Shown here: piece after piece, positions 16,069-17,625 of the stretch
Numbering within the stretch: the stretch's first letter is position 1
Layout: each line of letters starts with the position of its first letter
Source of the DNA: a bacterium
Lineage (GTDB): Bacteria; Myxococcota_A; Bradymonadia; UBA7976; UBA1532
NCBI GenBank assembly: GCA_030424955.1
Contig: JAUHVS010000037.1
Location: 1-17,625 of the forward strand
Direction of reading: 5' to 3'
DNA: 17,625 nucleotides
Notes under the pieces: model-generated
What the model saw: the letters and a program-made list of their open reading frames with translations, nothing else
Databases searched by the model: none
What the model was told of the DNA's origin: nothing
Translations under genes and position numbers: made by a program

Positions 16069-16485
16069 ATGTCGTCGAGCCAGCACCAGACCAAGAGCAT
16101 GATCGCCAGCGGCGCCACGGCGGGCGTCGAGTTCGCCGCCTTCTGGGTGTGCGCGCTGACCTGGGGCGGGGCGGCCCTGGCGGCGGCCCGCTGGGGCATC
16201 GGCGCGGCCGGCGCGGCCCTCGGCTTCGCCCTCAACCGGCGCTTCGCCTTCGGCGAGCGGGCGGAGCCCAAGCGCGCCCAGGGCGCGCGCTACGCGGTGG
16301 TGTCGCTGACGGCGGTGACCCTGGCCACGGGGCTGTTCGCCGTGCTGGGCCGGGCCGTGAGCCTGGACCCGCGCTGGCTGCACGCGGTGAGCACCCTGCT
16401 GGTGTGGCGGGGCTACACCTTCCCGCTGATGCGGCGCTGGGTGTTCCGGGAGGCGGCGCCCGGGTGGGGCGCTACTTGCAGATGA
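16069..16485 (+). CDS. GtrA-like four-helix membrane protein
   Basis: This 138-aa protein starts at the ATG at 16069, which has a strong CCGGAGGGGG site upstream; an in-frame start further up gives a non-conserved basic extension. Four hydrophobic helices are visible, at about 12-31, 35-56, 76-94 and 103-120. The two family motifs are GFALNRRFAF (52-61) after helix 2 and YTFPLMRRWVF (116-126) after helix 4, the duplicated N/P-x-x-R-x-(F/W)-x-F pattern. GtrA proteins help move polyprenyl-linked sugars across the inner membrane for cell-wall, O-antigen or arabinogalactan modification, usually beside glycosyltransferases; none lies adjacent here, so the sugar is unknown. Length is typical. The last 14 bases overlap the convergent gene. 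Confidence 0.85.
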   Translation: MSSSQHQTKSMIASGATAGVEFAAFWVCALTWGGAALAAARWGIGAAGAALGFALNRRFAFGERAEPKRAQGARYAVVSLTAVTLATGLFAVLGRAVSLDPRWLHAVSTLLVWRGYTFPLMRRWVFREAAPGWGATCR

Positions 16486-17625
16486 AGTCGAGGGCCAGCA
16501 GGCCGGGGCCGCCGCTCGGATCCCAGACCAGGGTCGGGAGCCCGAAGCCGCCGGCGAGCCAGCCGTTTGTCACCCGTACGGCGCTGTTGTCTCCCAGCAA
16601 GGGCAGGTCGATGGTGTCGCCACCGTTCTGAGGCACGATGAACAGGCGCAGCACCTGGTTGTTCTGGCCGATGACGTAGTGCACCGGCTCGGCCTCGGAC
16701 TTGATCACCCCAAACACGCGGGTGAGCTCCGGCAGTCGGCGGGGGATGTTCAGCCCCGCCACCTGGTCCTCCAGGGGGAAGGCGAGCAGCGCCCTCTCCT
16801 GGCGCGCCACGTACAGGCCGGGGGCGGCCGCGTGCTGGATGATCTGGCCAGCGGTGATCTCGGCGGAGGGCTCGCCCAAGGCGTCCCCGATCCGCGGCAG
16901 GATGCTCTGAACGATCGCGGTCTGTTGGCTGTCTCCGCTCAGCCACAGGTAGCGCAGGGTGTCGTTGCGCGCGTCGTCTGGATCGAGCTCGATCTGCATG
17001 ATCGGCGCGACGCCGAGGGGCAACGCCTCGCTGGGCGGCGGTTCGGAGAGCGTCGCGCTCTCTGGCGTCCCGAAGCTCACATACCCGCCCTGCAGCACCG
17101 GTCCGCCAGCGATTGGCAGGCGATCGGCCCGGACCGCGACGACGACGCCTGGGTTGGCGATGGGCCCCCAGACCTGGGCGCTCAAGCTGTCCAGCGGGGC
17201 CGCCTGCAGGCCGGGCTGGGTGAGTCGGACCGACCGGCCCCGATCGGCGAAGTAGATGAGGATCTCCGGTGGAGAGGTGGGGCGTGGGGGCGCCACGACC
17301 GCGGCGACCACGGGCGCGCCCTCGGCCGTGGCCACCATGGCGACCTCCAGCACCTCGCTGCCGGCGGGGATCCGTGTGGGCGCCACATCCGCCAGCGCCA
17401 GGAGCTGGATGTGGTCGCCGTCGATCCACGCGGTGTTGCCGTAGGCGTCCACGGCGGCTCGGGTGACGTTGGCGTCGGTGAGCTGCAACGGGGTGGGCGT
17501 GGACATCTGGTCGACCTCGCAGCCGACCTCGCAGCCGTCGCCCGCGAGGCCGTTGAGGTCGAAGGTGCCCGGGGGGCAAACCACGCCACCGCCGCCACCC
17601 GCGCCGCCGACCCCACCGGCGCCAC
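16472..17625 (-). CDS. Secreted protein or lipoprotein with Gly-rich linker, unknown function (N-terminus beyond window)
   Basis: The minus-strand frame runs open from the window edge to TAG at 16472-16474, about 384 residues, so the true start lies outside. The first visible residues are a Gly-rich linker (GAGGVGGAGGGGGV), as in the 953-aa lipoprotein, which suggests a lipidated or exported protein. Next is VCPPGTFDLNGLAGDGCEVG, an element like the 'C-P-x-G-x-x-D-x-x-x-x-x-x-x-GCE' motif in myxobacterial surface proteins. The rest looks all-beta, with repeated stretches such as AAVDAYGNTAWIDGDHIQLL, APGLYVARQERALLAFPLED and PVHYVIGQNNQVLRLFIVPQ, suggesting a beta-propeller of three or more blades. 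No catalytic motif is seen. It ends in DFICK with a C-terminal Cys. Its stop overlaps that of the GtrA-like gene. Confidence 0.8.
   Translation of the reverse strand, partial: GAGGVGGAGGGGGVVCPPGTFDLNGLAGDGCEVGCEVDQMSTPTPLQLTDANVTRAAVDAYGNTAWIDGDHIQLLALADVAPTRIPAGSEVLEVAMVATAEGAPVVAAVVAPPRPTSPPEILIYFADRGRSVRLTQPGLQAAPLDSLSAQVWGPIANPGVVVAVRADRLPIAGGPVLQGGYVSFGTPESATLSEPPPSEALPLGVAPIMQIELDPDDARNDTLRYLWLSGDSQQTAIVQSILPRIGDALGEPSAEITAGQIIQHAAAPGLYVARQERALLAFPLEDQVAGLNIPRRLPELTRVFGVIKSEAEPVHYVIGQNNQVLRLFIVPQNGGDTIDLPLLGDNSAVRVTNGWLAGGFGLPTLVWDPSGGPGLLALDFICK

Overview
This window is a GC-rich stretch (mostly G/C third codon positions) from what looks like a myxobacterium or a relative (Myxococcota/Deltaproteobacteria). 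The grounds are style rather than a marker gene. There is a large fused Ser/Thr kinase-ATPase-repeat protein. Several lipoproteins carry Gly-rich or Pro/Ala-rich linkers just after the lipobox. Cys-rich repeat domains sit on a secreted protease, and a C-x-D-G-x-D-N-D type metal-binding motif ends a phospholipase-D-like lipoprotein. I see no rRNA, tRNA, CRISPR array, transposase, integrase or phage gene, so this looks like ordinary chromosomal sequence, rich in cell-envelope and signalling genes, with no sign of a mobile island.

Layout, left to right. (1) 2-445 (+): C-terminal end of a probable ceramidase-like hydrolase, then two short perfect hairpins. (2) 581-1777 (+): trypsin-fold lipoprotein protease with two Cys-rich repeats. 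(3) 1818-2315 (-): TspO/MBR membrane protein, 153 bp downstream of (4) 2469-5894 (-): a 1141-aa Ser/Thr kinase with STAND-type ATPase and helical-repeat tail. (5) 6071-6928 (+) universal-stress-protein-like and (6) 7005-8408 (+) ArsB/NhaD-type permease form a likely operon with a tiny reading frame between them. (7) 8433-11294 (-): 953-aa lipoprotein with Ig-like segments. (8) 11451-11978 (+): Uma2-family nuclease-fold protein. (9) 11991-12506 (-): small exported protein with two hydrophobic helices. (10) 12713-13534 (+): RlpA-like double-psi beta-barrel lipoprotein that seems to have lost its catalytic Asp. (11) 13531-14082 (-): BioY biotin transporter, coupled to (12) 14085-15872 (-): phospholipase-D-superfamily lipoprotein. 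(13) 16069-16485 (+): GtrA-like membrane protein. (14) 16472 to the window end (-): a secreted protein or lipoprotein whose N-terminus lies outside the window.

At least six of the fourteen genes encode exported products (protease, 953-aa lipoprotein, 171-aa protein, RlpA-like protein, PLD-like protein, and the right-edge protein). The only tightly linked pairs are usp-permease and PLD-bioY, with kinase-tspO as a looser same-strand pair; most other neighbours are convergent or divergent. Three convergent pairs overlap or nearly touch (4-bp and 14-bp overlaps, and a 12-bp gap). No gap exceeds 300 bases; the longest, 12507-12712, lies between two divergent genes and holds a possible promoter. 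I did not find a clear multi-gene novel defence or biosynthetic system. The most unusual items are the apparently non-catalytic RlpA-like lipoprotein, the usp/mini-ORF/permease unit with altered permease motifs, and the PLD lipoprotein coupled to bioY.
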